Shown here in pieces: positions 45,823-55,184 of a stretch of 64,000 nt of DNA (positions are counted from its first letter, which is position 1; each line of letters opens with the position of its first letter). The notes below the pieces were generated by a model. That model was not told the origin of the DNA, made no database searches, and was given only the letters and a program-made list of their open reading frames with translations. Made by a program: the position numbers and the translations under genes. Source of the DNA: Maribacter polysiphoniae (GTDB lineage Bacteria; Bacteroidota; Bacteroidia; Flavobacteriales; Flavobacteriaceae); contig NZ_QGGQ01000005.1 in assembly GCF_003148665.1 (NCBI RefSeq), forward strand, positions 1-64,000, written 5' to 3'.

Positions 45823-47040
45823 TCAATTTTTGGTTTTTATGCCATTGATGGCACGGATTCCTTCCTGTAAGGGCGTGTCATCGAGATGACGTTTTATTTC
45901 GGTGTGAAGTCCGGTTTTGATTCCAACCTCAATAAACCTGAAATCCAATTTATCCTTGTCATTCTTAAAAAAGTAACCATCAATGGTCGCAGGCAGGTTT
46001 ATTTTGAAATTGGCCGGCGTAAATAATTCTTCATGGTTTAGGGCCTCAATGAATCCCTGTTGTACGGAATCGGGAAGCACTGTCCCTGCCTTTTGTTCCA
46101 ATACCGGTTTTATCTCTTTCAGCATCGCCTCGGTAGGTCTAAAGCGTAAGGCCGAGTTGTTGATCAATAAGACATCTTGGGCGGCATTTACAATGAATTC
46201 GAGGTTTGCGGTCATGCCGGGTAGGAGTAGTCCTTTTTTATTGTCCACATCAACCACCACTTGGTAATTGACGACATTGTTTATCTCTATGGGTTGTAGT
46301 CGTATTTGACTTACCGATCCATAAAATTCTTTTTCGGGATATGTCTGTACGGTAAATCGAACTGGCATACCATCTTTGATGTAACCGATATCGCTTTCAT
46401 CCATATCGGCCAGGATTTGCATTTTTGAGAGGTCTTCCGCAATGATGAACATGGTGGGGGTAGCAAAGGAAGCAGCTACCGTTTGGCCTTCTTCCACACT
46501 GCGTTCAATCACGGTGCCGTCTATGGGTGAGGTTATATGGGCATAATCCCTACTTACCTCTATATTGTCCACCGCGGCTTCGGCCGCTTTTTTTGTGCTT
46601 AAAGCTTGGTTGTAGGCATATTTGGAATCGGTGAATTCCTTGGTCGAGATCACATTTTTTTCATATAGAACCAAATTTCGTTCGTATTCATCCTTGGCCC
46701 GGGATAATTGGGCTTCACTAACACCCAGATTGGCCTTTGCACTGGCAAGGTTGGTGTTCAGTAACTTAAGGTCCATCTCCGCCAGAATCTGCCCCGCAGT
46801 AACCTGGTCGTTATAATCCACATATATTTTTTTGATGGTGCCCGATATCTGTGTGCCTATTTCCACGGTATTGATGGCTTCAACGGTACCGGTACTCGAT
46901 ACATTGGCCTCTATATTTCCCTTTTCCAAGGTGGTATAGTTATAATCAAGCTTTTTGATATTGATTTTGGGTCTTAAAAACACATAACCTAGCAGGGCGA
47001 TGGCCAAAATCATTAAAACAATCCATTTTGACTTTTTCAT
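45823..47040 (-). CDS. MacA-like periplasmic adaptor (HlyD/RND-type membrane fusion protein)
   Basis: This 405-aa protein has an N-terminal membrane anchor (WIVLMILAIALLGYVFLRP). A biotinyl/lipoyl-like domain follows (VSSTGTVEAINTVEIGTQIS, YVDYNDQVTAGQILAEMDLK), a helical hairpin (~95-155; LASAKANLGVSEAQLSRAKD), the second lipoyl half (AHITSPIDGTVIERSVEEGQ) and a beta-barrel domain (VRFTVQTYPEKEFYGSVSQI). It bridges the ABC permease to a TolC-like channel. It is first gene of the efflux operon. Upstream, a weak TGA-N6-TCA site with a correctly spaced -7-like octamer (47084-47128) suggests it may belong to the stress regulon. Confidence 0.92.
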   Translation of the reverse strand: MKKSKWIVLMILAIALLGYVFLRPKINIKKLDYNYTTLEKGNIEANVSSTGTVEAINTVEIGTQISGTIKKIYVDYNDQVTAGQILAEMDLKLLNTNLASAKANLGVSEAQLSRAKDEYERNLVLYEKNVISTKEFTDSKYAYNQALSTKKAAEAAVDNIEVSRDYAHITSPIDGTVIERSVEEGQTVAASFATPTMFIIAEDLSKMQILADMDESDIGYIKDGMPVRFTVQTYPEKEFYGSVSQIRLQPIEINNVVNYQVVVDVDNKKGLLLPGMTANLEFIVNAAQDVLLINNSALRFRPTEAMLKEIKPVLEQKAGTVLPDSVQQGFIEALNHEELFTPANFKINLPATIDGYFFKNDKDKLDFRFIEVGIKTGLHTEIKRHLDDTPLQEGIRAINGIKTKN

Positions 47041-47083
47041 CTCTTTTGTTTTATCCGAATTCTTGGATATGTTTCTGCACCAT

Positions 47084-47128
47084 TAAAATTAAGGGGTAAT
47101 CTTAATTATTCTTATGACCAAAATCAGT
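47084..47128 (-). promoter_or_regulatory. Weak CRP/FNR-like site and promoter for the efflux operon
   Basis: On the minus strand the site ACTGATTTTGGTCATA (47113-47128) keeps the TGA-N6-TCA core; the flanks are imperfect. Its centre is 29.5 bp from the first base of TAATTTTA (47084-47091), a TAnnTTTG-like octamer with one mismatch. The predicted start of transcription is about 39 bp before the MacA-like ATG. The support is weaker than at the other sites. Confidence 0.4.
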
Positions 47129-47295
47129 ACGATGGCTTTTGGGTGGAAAATAGGGGTATATGTAAGGTAAGTTGTCTTGTGATTTGCAAATAATTGATAA
47201 TAAGTATCTTAAACAACAAAATATAATAAAGGGTAAGTTGGCCCCATGGTAAATTCGTCAATGGATTTGTGAAGGATTCCCTAAAATGCCCAGGT

Positions 47296-47340
47296 AATGA
47301 CCTAGGTCATTTCGTAAGGTTGTAACCCCAATTAATTTAG
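47296..47340 (+). promoter_or_regulatory. CRP/FNR-like operator and promoter of hsp20
   Basis: AATGACCTAGGTCATT (47296-47311) is a perfect 16-bp palindrome. TAATTTAG (47333-47340), a one-mismatch version of TAnnTTTG, starts 29.5 bp from its centre. This places the palindrome at about -41.5, the class II activator position of CRP/FNR-family proteins. The octamer is repeated identically at the same spacing at 55387-55394. Confidence 0.7.
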
Positions 47341-47381
47341 CGGCGTAATTAAAGGATTGTTTAACCTAAAAACACATTGTA

Positions 47382-47846
47382 ATGTCACTTGTAAAATTTA
47401 AAAAAAGACCTTTTGGAGATCTTGTAAGTCAGGATTTTTTCGACATGGATGATTTTTTTGACAATCGTTCCTGGGTGAGGAATATGTTACCCGATACCTT
47501 CTGGAATGGTAAAACCACAGAACCAGCGTTAAACATTAAGGAGACCGATGACAAATTCGAAATTGAACTTGCCGCCCCTGGTTTCGCTAAAAAAGATTTT
47601 AATATAACGATTGATGATGGATGCTTGAACATCTCTGCTGAAAAAACAAAATCAGAAGAGGAAAAAGAGGATGATTATACACGTAGGGAATTTAGTTATA
47701 ATGCCTTTGAACGTTCATTGCAATTACCAAAAACCGTTAAGGAAGAGGCTATCAAAGCCAAGTATAACGATGGTATATTGAAATTTGACCTTGTTAAAAA
47801 AGAGGAAGCCAAGAAAAAACCACCCAAAGTGGTAGAGATCGCTTAG
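47382..47846 (+). CDS. Small heat-shock protein (Hsp20/alpha-crystallin family)
   Basis: This 154-aa ATP-independent chaperone holds unfolding proteins. The alpha-crystallin domain occupies ~45-140: KFEIELAAPGFAKKDFNITI, LNISAEK, and the closing motif EEAIKAKYNDGILKFDL, with basic C-terminal tail KKPPKVVEIA bearing the I/V-x-I-like anchor. The N-terminal part is short and Phe-rich (FKKRPFGDLVSQDFFDMDDF), typical of bacterial sHSPs. It has its own promoter with a perfect palindromic operator. The P-type ATPase gene follows 114 bp downstream on the same strand. Confidence 0.95.
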   Translation: MSLVKFKKRPFGDLVSQDFFDMDDFFDNRSWVRNMLPDTFWNGKTTEPALNIKETDDKFEIELAAPGFAKKDFNITIDDGCLNISAEKTKSEEEKEDDYTRREFSYNAFERSLQLPKTVKEEAIKAKYNDGILKFDLVKKEEAKKKPPKVVEIA

Positions 47847-47960
47847 AGATAAAGATCCGAGAATAAAATGCCCATTTGCCACAACCGAAAATATGTCCAT
47901 GTGATTAGGTTTGGCCTAAGGGCATTTTCTCATTAAAGAATAATTGTTCAGTATAGGATT

Positions 47961-50603
47961 ATGGTTCAAGAACCTTTCACAATATCTTCCGGTGAATTTT
48001 TGGATCTTATGGGTGTTGTTCCTGATCAAGGACGCTCCCTTGACGAAGCCCGATTACTTCTTAAACAATATGGGTATAATCAAATACCCCAATACAAACC
48101 CAAAAGCAGAAGTCGAATTCTGGCAGATCAGCTATTTGACCCCATAGTATATATTCTTGCCGTAGCCGCAGTATTGGCCTTTGTCTTTGGTGATGTCATG
48201 GAGGCGTTGGCCATAGTATCGGTATTACTGATATCCATAAGTATCGGTTTTTTTATGGAGTTGAAAGCAGTTCGTTCCCTAGAGGCTTTGCGTAAATTGG
48301 GAGAGGTAAAAACCACAGTGGTACGTTCCGGAAAGAAACAGATCGTTCGTGCAGCGGAAATAGTGCCCGGTGATATCATTTGCTTACAAAGGGGCGATGT
48401 TGTACCTGCCGATGGACGATTGTTTTCTGTGGATAACCTATCCATAAAAGAGTCCGCCTTAACCGGCGAAAGTATTCCTGTCTTTAAAAATGATGATATA
48501 CTGCCCGCCAATACCTCCTTAACGGAACGAACCAATATGATCTATAGGGGGACTACGGTTCTTACGGGTTTTGGAAAAGCCATTATTTCCACAACAGGGA
48601 AAAATACAGAGCTTGGAAGGATCCAACAGATGGGTGTAAATGCGGAAAAGGAAAGAACCCCGCTTGAAACTAAATTGAACCAATTGGGCAAAAGGTTGAT
48701 ATGGCTGACCCTTGTACTTACCTTTCTTATTGTTTTGATAGGCTGCTTTAGGGGTAAGGAACTTCTTTTTATGATTGAGACAGGGGTGGCACTTGCCGTG
48801 GCCTCGATTCCTGAAGGTTTACCCATTGTTGCTACCATTGCTTTGGCCCAAGGGATGTATAGATTGTCCAAAAAGGATGTGATCATAAAAAAACTGGAGG
48901 CCGTTCAGACCTTAGGTGCTACCGATGTCATATTTACCGACAAGACAGGTACATTGACCGAAGACAAAATGAAAGTATATAATCTTGCTTCTTCGAAAGG
49001 GGAGGTGTTGGATGTAGAGGGGGGAGACTTTAAACGTAGGGTAAAGCATGATCCCGTATTAAATAGAATGATCCAGGCTTCCATTCTCTGCAATAATATT
49101 GATGTTAATGTCGATAATCCCACGGGTGATTCCATTGAAATGGCTTTGATTGGTTTTGCCCGAGGGCTAGGCTATGATGTCAACGCCATAAAGGGTGAAT
49201 ATCCCGAATATTTGGAGCTTCCCTTCAATGCAAATCGAAAATTAATGGCCACCGTACATCATAATGGTGATTTCGTGGTCTATGCAAAAGGGGCTTTTGA
49301 GAGTTTGATTTCCCATTGCCGATATTACCAAGATGAAAACGAAAAGAAACCTTTCGGAAATACGGAAGAATGGTATGAAAAAATTGATTCCTTGGCAGCC
49401 CAGGGTTTGCGTATTCTGGCTTTTGCCTATAAGGAAACGGAAAAAGCCCCTACAGAAGATACTATTTTGGACCAACTTGTGTTTTTGGGCATTATCGGTT
49501 TTTTGGATCCAGCAAGGAAAGATGTAAAGGCAACCCTTGATGTTTATAAAAAAGCAGGTATAAAAGTGGTGATGGTTACGGGTGACCACCCAAGCACGTC
49601 AAAAAAAATCGCACAGGAAGTAGGTTTGCTTGAGGCAAATGCGTCCCCTACTAAAATCATTAGGGGAAATAATATAGGTTTGGAGAACAGTCAGAATAAA
49701 GAGCGTGTCCAAAGATTGTTGAATGCCACGATCTTTGCGCGGGTATCACCGGAACAAAAATTGAATCTCGTTTCTTTTTATCAACAGAACGGCCATATCG
49801 TAGGAATGATCGGGGATGGTATCAACGATGTTCCTGCCTTAAAGAAAGCGGACATAGGAATTGCCATGGGGATTCGGGGAACAGAGGCAGCACGGGAGGT
49901 AGCCGATGTTATCCTTAAGAATGACAAGTTTACGGCCATAGAACTTGCCATTAATCAAGGAAGGGTCATTTTTCAGAATATTCGCCAATTTGTGGTATAT
50001 CTTTTGTCTTGTAATTTGGCGGAAATCCTATCTGTTGGTTTCGCTGCATTACTGAATCTACCGTCACCTCTGTTGCCTCTACAGATCCTTTTTTTGAATT
50101 TGGTCACCGATATCTTTCCCGCCCTGGCCCTAGGTCTAGGAAAAGGGGAATCAGATATTATGGATCAACCACCTAAAAATCCTAAAGCACCGATCATAAA
50201 CCGAATTCAATGGTATGCTATCATCATTTATGGGTTCAGTATTTGTGCTTCGGTTATGGGTATGGTGGCATATGCGCATTTTGTACTTCGATTGGAGCCG
50301 ATTATCATTAATAATTTGGCTTTCTATACACTGGTTTTGGCACAACTTCTAAATGTTTTCAATATGCCTAAAAGCCATGGGTCATTCTTCGTGAATGAGG
50401 TTACAAGGAACCCTTGGGTATGGGGCGCTATTTTATTGTCAATCGCAATTACGGGCTTGGCCTATCTTATAGCGCCAATAGCGGAAGCCCTTTCTTTAAA
50501 AAATCTGTCGGGCGAGACTTTTACAATAGTCCTAGTGTTCGCTTTGGGGTCCCTGTTACTTGCGCAGTTATTGAAAAGGCTTTTAGCCTTTAAGGTTTCT
50601 TAA
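47961..50603 (+). CDS. P-type ATPase, P-II (Ca2+-type) cation pump
   Basis: This 880-aa protein has an N-terminal cation-ATPase domain, two helices, an A-domain with LTGES (~167-171), and M4 motif SIPEGLPIVATIAL, the Ca2+-pump-like PEGLP. The phosphorylated Asp is ~327 in DVIFTDKTGTLTED, the P-domain has GMIGDGINDVPALKKADIGI, and a C-terminal cluster of six helices follows. Similar pumps export Ca2+ or Mn2+; the exact ion is not certain. It is downstream of hsp20 and could be read through from its promoter; a loose inverted repeat (47865-47928) lies between them. The companion pump at 58339-60849 is a different subtype (PEEIP). Confidence 0.9.
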   Translation: MVQEPFTISSGEFLDLMGVVPDQGRSLDEARLLLKQYGYNQIPQYKPKSRSRILADQLFDPIVYILAVAAVLAFVFGDVMEALAIVSVLLISISIGFFMELKAVRSLEALRKLGEVKTTVVRSGKKQIVRAAEIVPGDIICLQRGDVVPADGRLFSVDNLSIKESALTGESIPVFKNDDILPANTSLTERTNMIYRGTTVLTGFGKAIISTTGKNTELGRIQQMGVNAEKERTPLETKLNQLGKRLIWLTLVLTFLIVLIGCFRGKELLFMIETGVALAVASIPEGLPIVATIALAQGMYRLSKKDVIIKKLEAVQTLGATDVIFTDKTGTLTEDKMKVYNLASSKGEVLDVEGGDFKRRVKHDPVLNRMIQASILCNNIDVNVDNPTGDSIEMALIGFARGLGYDVNAIKGEYPEYLELPFNANRKLMATVHHNGDFVVYAKGAFESLISHCRYYQDENEKKPFGNTEEWYEKIDSLAAQGLRILAFAYKETEKAPTEDTILDQLVFLGIIGFLDPARKDVKATLDVYKKAGIKVVMVTGDHPSTSKKIAQEVGLLEANASPTKIIRGNNIGLENSQNKERVQRLLNATIFARVSPEQKLNLVSFYQQNGHIVGMIGDGINDVPALKKADIGIAMGIRGTEAAREVADVILKNDKFTAIELAINQGRVIFQNIRQFVVYLLSCNLAEILSVGFAALLNLPSPLLPLQILFLNLVTDIFPALALGLGKGESDIMDQPPKNPKAPIINRIQWYAIIIYGFSICASVMGMVAYAHFVLRLEPIIINNLAFYTLVLAQLLNVFNMPKSHGSFFVNEVTRNPWVWGAILLSIAITGLAYLIAPIAEALSLKNLSGETFTIVLVFALGSLLLAQLLKRLLAFKVS

Positions 50604-50646
50604 TCCAAATACAATCAAAGGTAGTGGGGGAATGATAAATAAGGCA

Positions 50647-51717
50647 TCAATAATTATCCGCAATATTCTGTAGTCGTTCCTTGTCAAGGAGTATTATTCT
50701 TCGGGCATGACCCATGGTTATAAGTTTTTCCTCCTTGAATTCGGAGAGGGTCCGTATGGCTGTTTCCGTAGCCGTACCGATCATACCGGCAAAGTCTTCC
50801 CGGGGAATATCCAGACCCTCGTAATAGGAGTCTTTAATGATACCTTTCTTATGAAGGGTCAATAGAGCCTTGGCGACACGTTGTCGTACGGAGGAATAGG
50901 CCATGTTCACCAATTGGTCCTGAACTTCGATAAGATTGCTGGAAATGATTTCCATAAATTTTTGGGAGACACCCTTCTTGTCATTGATAAGATGTATAAA
51001 ATCGGATTTCGGAATAGCGTATGCCTCGGTATCGTCGAGTGCAATGGCGGTCTCCAGATAGGTTCCCTTGGGGTTCAACAGCGAAAGTTGCCCTATGAAA
51101 TCACCGGCCTTGTAGATGCCGGTCACGAATTCTTTTCCCGATTCTGTTGACTTGTACGTCTTGACTGTTCCGTTTTCAATGAAATATAGGGTATGGGCAC
51201 CATCCTCCTCCCTAAAAATAAAATCCTTCTTGTCATATAATTTAGGATGGTATTCCTTTTCAATATGCTCTAGGTTGAGGTAGTTGTAGGCATCATGAAA
51301 AAAATCATTGATGCCCTTCATGCTCTTTGAAAATTCCTTTCGAAGAAAATCGTTCTTTTTGACCCGGGTTTGGATGGCTTCGAGCAGTTCGTGTTCCTCA
51401 AAGGGTTTTGTCAGATAATCGTCTGCCCCAAGGTTCATTCCTTTTCTGAAATCCGTTCTTTCTGTTTTGGCGGTTAAAAAAATGAAGGGTATCCCTAGTG
51501 TTTCGGGGTTGTTGCTTAATTCTTCCAGCACGGCGTAACCATCCTTTATTGGCATCATGATATCGCAGAGGATGAGGTCGGGTAAATAACGTTTTGCCTT
51601 TTCTATACCAATGAGTCCATTTTCAGCGGTCACCACTTCGTAATCATGAAGTGCTAATATATCTGCTGTATTCTCACGTACATCTACATGGTCTTCAATC
51701 AATAGGATTTTTTTCAT
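50647..51717 (-). CDS. Response regulator-Crp/FNR fusion (receiver + cNMP-binding fold + HTH)
   Basis: ATG at 51717 gives 356 aa; ten codons upstream another start exists, but the receiver begins MKKILLIEDH. Receiver (~1-120): acidic pair E8/D9, phospho-acceptor D52 (LILCDIMMP), T82, K104 (YLTKPF). A cyclic-nucleotide-binding fold (~150-260; LYFIENGTVKTYKSTESGKE, GDFIGQLSLL) has no visible FNR-type cysteines. The Crp-like HTH (~275-335; DIPREDFAGMIGTATETAIR) keeps Glu318 and Arg322, the residues that in CRP/FNR contact TGA half-sites. It lies 195 bp downstream of the LOV kinase, its probable partner, on the same strand. It is the best candidate to bind the TGA-N6-TCA palindromes in this region. 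Confidence 0.92.
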   Translation of the reverse strand: MKKILLIEDHVDVRENTADILALHDYEVVTAENGLIGIEKAKRYLPDLILCDIMMPIKDGYAVLEELSNNPETLGIPFIFLTAKTERTDFRKGMNLGADDYLTKPFEEHELLEAIQTRVKKNDFLRKEFSKSMKGINDFFHDAYNYLNLEHIEKEYHPKLYDKKDFIFREEDGAHTLYFIENGTVKTYKSTESGKEFVTGIYKAGDFIGQLSLLNPKGTYLETAIALDDTEAYAIPKSDFIHLINDKKGVSQKFMEIISSNLIEVQDQLVNMAYSSVRQRVAKALLTLHKKGIIKDSYYEGLDIPREDFAGMIGTATETAIRTLSEFKEEKLITMGHARRIILLDKERLQNIADNY

Positions 51718-51911
51718 GGCATTTTGTGTAACGTTATTGGTATACATCCTTTTTGTACAGACCTATTTGGGTAAGTCCTCTCTTCTATACACTCCATGGG
51801 TTCCAATGGTGTCCATGGTTTAATTAACGGCCAACGATCAGTATTGCTTCGTTCCCCTTATAGAACGATATGTCCATCTTTATTTGTTTTAAGTCACTTT
51901 TCCTTTTTAAA

Positions 51912-54900
51912 TTATATGTCCTCTGTTTTCTTCGATGCGGGAAAGGAGACCCAAAAGGTTGCCCCCTTGTTTTCTTCACTTTCCAAGCCTATACTGCCCC
52001 CCATAAGTTCGGTGTACTGTTTTACGATATTAAGGCCCAATCCCGTTCCTTGAATGTTCACACTGTTTTTTGCCCTGAAGAACCTTTGGAAAAGTTGGTC
52101 TTGTTCATCTTTGGGAATACCAATGCCTTGATCCGTTACCTTTATCGAAACTGTACGGTTTTCTTTGAGCAGGGTAACCAGGATTTCCTGACCCTCTTGG
52201 GAATATTTAATGGCATTGCTTAAAAGATTGGTTAAGATATGACTCATTAGTTTGAGGTCTAGATACGCTTCAATGCTATTTTCATTTGCAATTACCTTGA
52301 TCTTTTGCCCTCTTTTCCGATTCGATTCAAAGTCCGATATGATTTTTTTGGAGAAGTCTACCAAATCCATTATTTCGGGATTGGGTCGTACCCGACCTTC
52401 TTCCAATTTCCCCAAGGAAAGGAAATCGTTTAGGATTATCACCAAAGCCTTTACGTTGTGTTTGATTTGGGTCACATATTTTTCACGTTTGGCCTCTTTA
52501 CCTGGGGCATTTTGTTTTTCAATGAGGATTGCCGAGGAATGGATTGCACTCAGTGGCGTTCTGAATTCATGGGAAGCCATGGAAATAAAGCGCGATTTCA
52601 ACTCGTTGAGTTCCTGCTCACGTACCAGGGCTTTACGGATTTCAGTCTCTGCCTGTTTTTGTTTGGTGATGTCATTGTAAACAAAAAGGGTCCATTTTAC
52701 CTCATCGTTTCCACCCATTAAAGGGGAGGTGTTTACAGTGTAATATTTATTGTTGAACTGGGTCTCAAAAGATAGATGCTCACCTTTCATGGTGCGTTTT
52801 ATATCATTTTTGACCCTATGGATCCGTTCTTTCTTGAAAACCGTAATGTTATCGATACACCTACCTTCAAAATCGGTTTTATCCATGCCCATTCGCCGCA
52901 TTTCCCCTCCATCTATATAATCGATTTCAAAATCGGCATTAAAGACAATGATGATACCTTTCGGGAAATTTTTGGCTATTGCGGTAAACATTGATTGACT
53001 CTCCAAGGCCCTATTTTCGGCATCTTTGGTTTCCTTGATTTGATCTTCAAGATTAAGGTTGGCCTCGATCATTTTTTGAACGGTGGCCTTTAGTTCATTG
53101 GTACGTTCGTTAACCGTTTGTTCCAGTTCCCGCGTATACTTTTCCAACAGATAATGGCTTTTCGTCAACTGCTCCCGGATCTGATGCTCTTCTATGGCAA
53201 TACCGATCAATTGGTTGAGTTCAAGAATAAAGTCCTTGTCTATCTTTGTAGGTATTCTTTGTTTTTTGCAATAAATACCAAAAATGCCCAAAGCCTTTTG
53301 GTCCGAAGAAAATATGGGATATGACCAACACGATACCAAACCGTGTTTTATCGCAGCATCATGGTAGTCGGCCCATTGTGGATTGGTCGTGATATCCGGG
53401 ATGATCATTTCCTTTTTTAAATAGGCCGCCATGCCACATGGACCCATGTCGGGTCCTAGGGGGGCACCTTCAATAATATTGCAAAATCCTTTCGGTAAAT
53501 TGGGTGCGGCCAATTTGTGGAGTGTTTTCCTCATGGGATCCAATACGAAGATGGAGGCAAAGCAACAGACTAAATGATTTTCCAATACCTCCACTATTTT
53601 TTTGCTGATTTTTTCCAGCGATTTCTGTTTTGCGATCATTTCAAGGATTTGGCGCATCTGGTCCTTGATCTGTAATTCTTTGATACGATCCGTCACATTA
53701 TTCTGTACACCAATAAAATGGGTCAGTTGTTTATGCTTGTTGATGACAGGCGTAATGGTAAGTTCGTTATAGAAGAGGGTACCGTCCTTGCGATAATTCC
53801 GAAGCAAGGTCCGGCTGGTTTTGCGGGTCCTTATGGCTTCGCGAATGATGTCGATACCTTCTTGATCCCGATCACCTTTTTGTAAAAAGCGACAATTCTT
53901 GCCCAAAACCTCACTGCGTTCATATCCCGTTAGTTTGCAAAATGCGTCGTTGCAATAAATAATGGGAAGGTCCTGTTGACGGGCGTCAACAATGATAATA
54001 CTATTCCCGGCAGCTTCCAGCGCACTATTTCGTACATTCAAGACATCCTGGATGGCCTTGGTCTTGGTTACATCCCTTAAAACGCAGAGAAAAGTCTCAT
54101 TTTCAAGGGGCACAAACCGCGTTTCAAAGTCGGTCGGTTTTTGGTTTATGGGTACGGTGATGATCTGTAAGACCGTATTCTTGGTTTCTTCGACCTTTGT
54201 AATGGCCTTTTGAATTTGTACACTTATCTTGGGGGGTAGGATTTCCTTGAAATTCTTCCCGACCAAATCTTCAATAGGGCCAACGATGGGCGAATAATCC
54301 GAAGCATTTACCTGTAAAATACTACCTTTCTTATCATGTATAAAAATCAAATCGGGTAACGCTGCCAGAACGGCTCTGTTCTTAACCTCACTTTCCTTTA
54401 ATTCCCTTTCAGTACTTTTTTTCTCGGTGATATCCCGTACAATGGTTAATAGTTTATGATTGTTGAGGGGGACGGTCCTCGATTCGAAATCGGTTTTTTT
54501 GCCATTGATGTCCAAGGTATACTCCCGAATTTGGATTTTTTGGGTTTCAATGGCTTGGTTATGGGCTTTTAGGATTTTTTTTGATATTTCCGGCGGAACG
54601 ATTTGTTTGATGTTCTTGCCAATGACTTCCTCTTTTGGGACTTGTGCTATGGTGTTTTCCGGGGCATAGAAATCAACAATATCACCAGCAAAGTTTTGAA
54701 TGACCATAATATCGGGCAGTGCGTCTAAAAGGGCTTTGTTCTTAGCTTCTTTGGCTTTTAATGCATATTGCCCTTTTTTTAGGTCGATAGTATCCCTGAC
54801 GTACGCAATGGTTACGGATTCGTCATTGAACATAATGGGACTGAGACTTATTCGTAAGGGAAATTCTGTACCATCTTTTTTTTGTCCCCATAAATCAAGG

Positions 54901-55154
54901 GCCTGATCCATTAATCGTGCTCTAGGGGCTTTGGAATAATCCATGCGTTGTTGTTGATGGATTTCCCTTAGTTCTTTAGGTAATAAAAGCTCGATTTTTT
55001 CATTCAATAGCTCCCCTTTACCATACCCGAACATGGCTTCAACGGCACTATTCGATTTTATTATTTTACCATCTTCGTCCACCACAAGGATACCTTCGAG
55101 GGAAGCATCGAAAATATGTTTGAAAAGGGAGAGGTCTTTGGGGTTGTCTTTCAT
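51912..55154 (-). CDS. Large hybrid-sensing histidine kinase with LOV, PAS and GAF domains
   Basis: This 1080-aa cytoplasmic protein has no membrane segment. In order it has PAS1 (~8-125), PAS2 (~138-245), PAS3 (~255-365), a LOV domain (~375-490), GAF (~505-660), a coiled coil (~660-715) and PAS (~720-835). The kinase core follows: HisKA with phospho-His 862 (FISMASHEFRTPLSAIHSS), N-box with N980 (LTNLLSNAIKYS), VTDQGIGIP and GTGLGLNIV. The LOV domain has the photoactive motif GKNCRFLQ (Cys421), NYRKDGTLFYNE (N453, N463) and FIGVQNNVTDR (Gln484), all expected flavin-binding positions for blue-light photoreceptors. No receiver is fused. It is upstream of the RR-Crp gene on the same strand, and a palindrome (55214) sits at its own promoter, implying autoregulation. 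Confidence 0.93.
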   Translation of the reverse strand: MKDNPKDLSLFKHIFDASLEGILVVDEDGKIIKSNSAVEAMFGYGKGELLNEKIELLLPKELREIHQQQRMDYSKAPRARLMDQALDLWGQKKDGTEFPLRISLSPIMFNDESVTIAYVRDTIDLKKGQYALKAKEAKNKALLDALPDIMVIQNFAGDIVDFYAPENTIAQVPKEEVIGKNIKQIVPPEISKKILKAHNQAIETQKIQIREYTLDINGKKTDFESRTVPLNNHKLLTIVRDITEKKSTERELKESEVKNRAVLAALPDLIFIHDKKGSILQVNASDYSPIVGPIEDLVGKNFKEILPPKISVQIQKAITKVEETKNTVLQIITVPINQKPTDFETRFVPLENETFLCVLRDVTKTKAIQDVLNVRNSALEAAGNSIIIVDARQQDLPIIYCNDAFCKLTGYERSEVLGKNCRFLQKGDRDQEGIDIIREAIRTRKTSRTLLRNYRKDGTLFYNELTITPVINKHKQLTHFIGVQNNVTDRIKELQIKDQMRQILEMIAKQKSLEKISKKIVEVLENHLVCCFASIFVLDPMRKTLHKLAAPNLPKGFCNIIEGAPLGPDMGPCGMAAYLKKEMIIPDITTNPQWADYHDAAIKHGLVSCWSYPIFSSDQKALGIFGIYCKKQRIPTKIDKDFILELNQLIGIAIEEHQIREQLTKSHYLLEKYTRELEQTVNERTNELKATVQKMIEANLNLEDQIKETKDAENRALESQSMFTAIAKNFPKGIIIVFNADFEIDYIDGGEMRRMGMDKTDFEGRCIDNITVFKKERIHRVKNDIKRTMKGEHLSFETQFNNKYYTVNTSPLMGGNDEVKWTLFVYNDITKQKQAETEIRKALVREQELNELKSRFISMASHEFRTPLSAIHSSAILIEKQNAPGKEAKREKYVTQIKHNVKALVIILNDFLSLGKLEEGRVRPNPEIMDLVDFSKKIISDFESNRKRGQKIKVIANENSIEAYLDLKLMSHILTNLLSNAIKYSQEGQEILVTLLKENRTVSIKVTDQGIGIPKDEQDQLFQRFFRAKNSVNIQGTGLGLNIVKQYTELMGGSIGLESEENKGATFWVSFPASKKTEDI

Positions 55155-55184
55155 TATACTTCATTGCTGTTTAATGGCATAAGA

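Larger units (their letters stand above)
47041..47381. other. Divergent promoter region between the efflux operon and hsp20
   Basis: This 341-bp AT-rich region contains two TGA-N6-TCA sites (47113-47128 for the efflux operon; 47296-47311 for hsp20), each with a -7-like octamer at identical spacing in the corresponding direction. No gene is seen. Confidence 0.55.

Noticed and set aside
47315-47322. TAAGGTTG as an alternative -7 element close to the hsp20 palindrome
   Set aside because: It lies only 3 bp from the palindrome and has a mismatch; the TAATTTAG at 47333 has the same spacing as at the other sites.
47865-47928. Inverted repeat AAAATGCCC/GGGCATTTT between hsp20 and the P-type ATPase
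   Set aside because: The loop of 46 nt is too large for a convincing intrinsic terminator; it was kept only as a remark.
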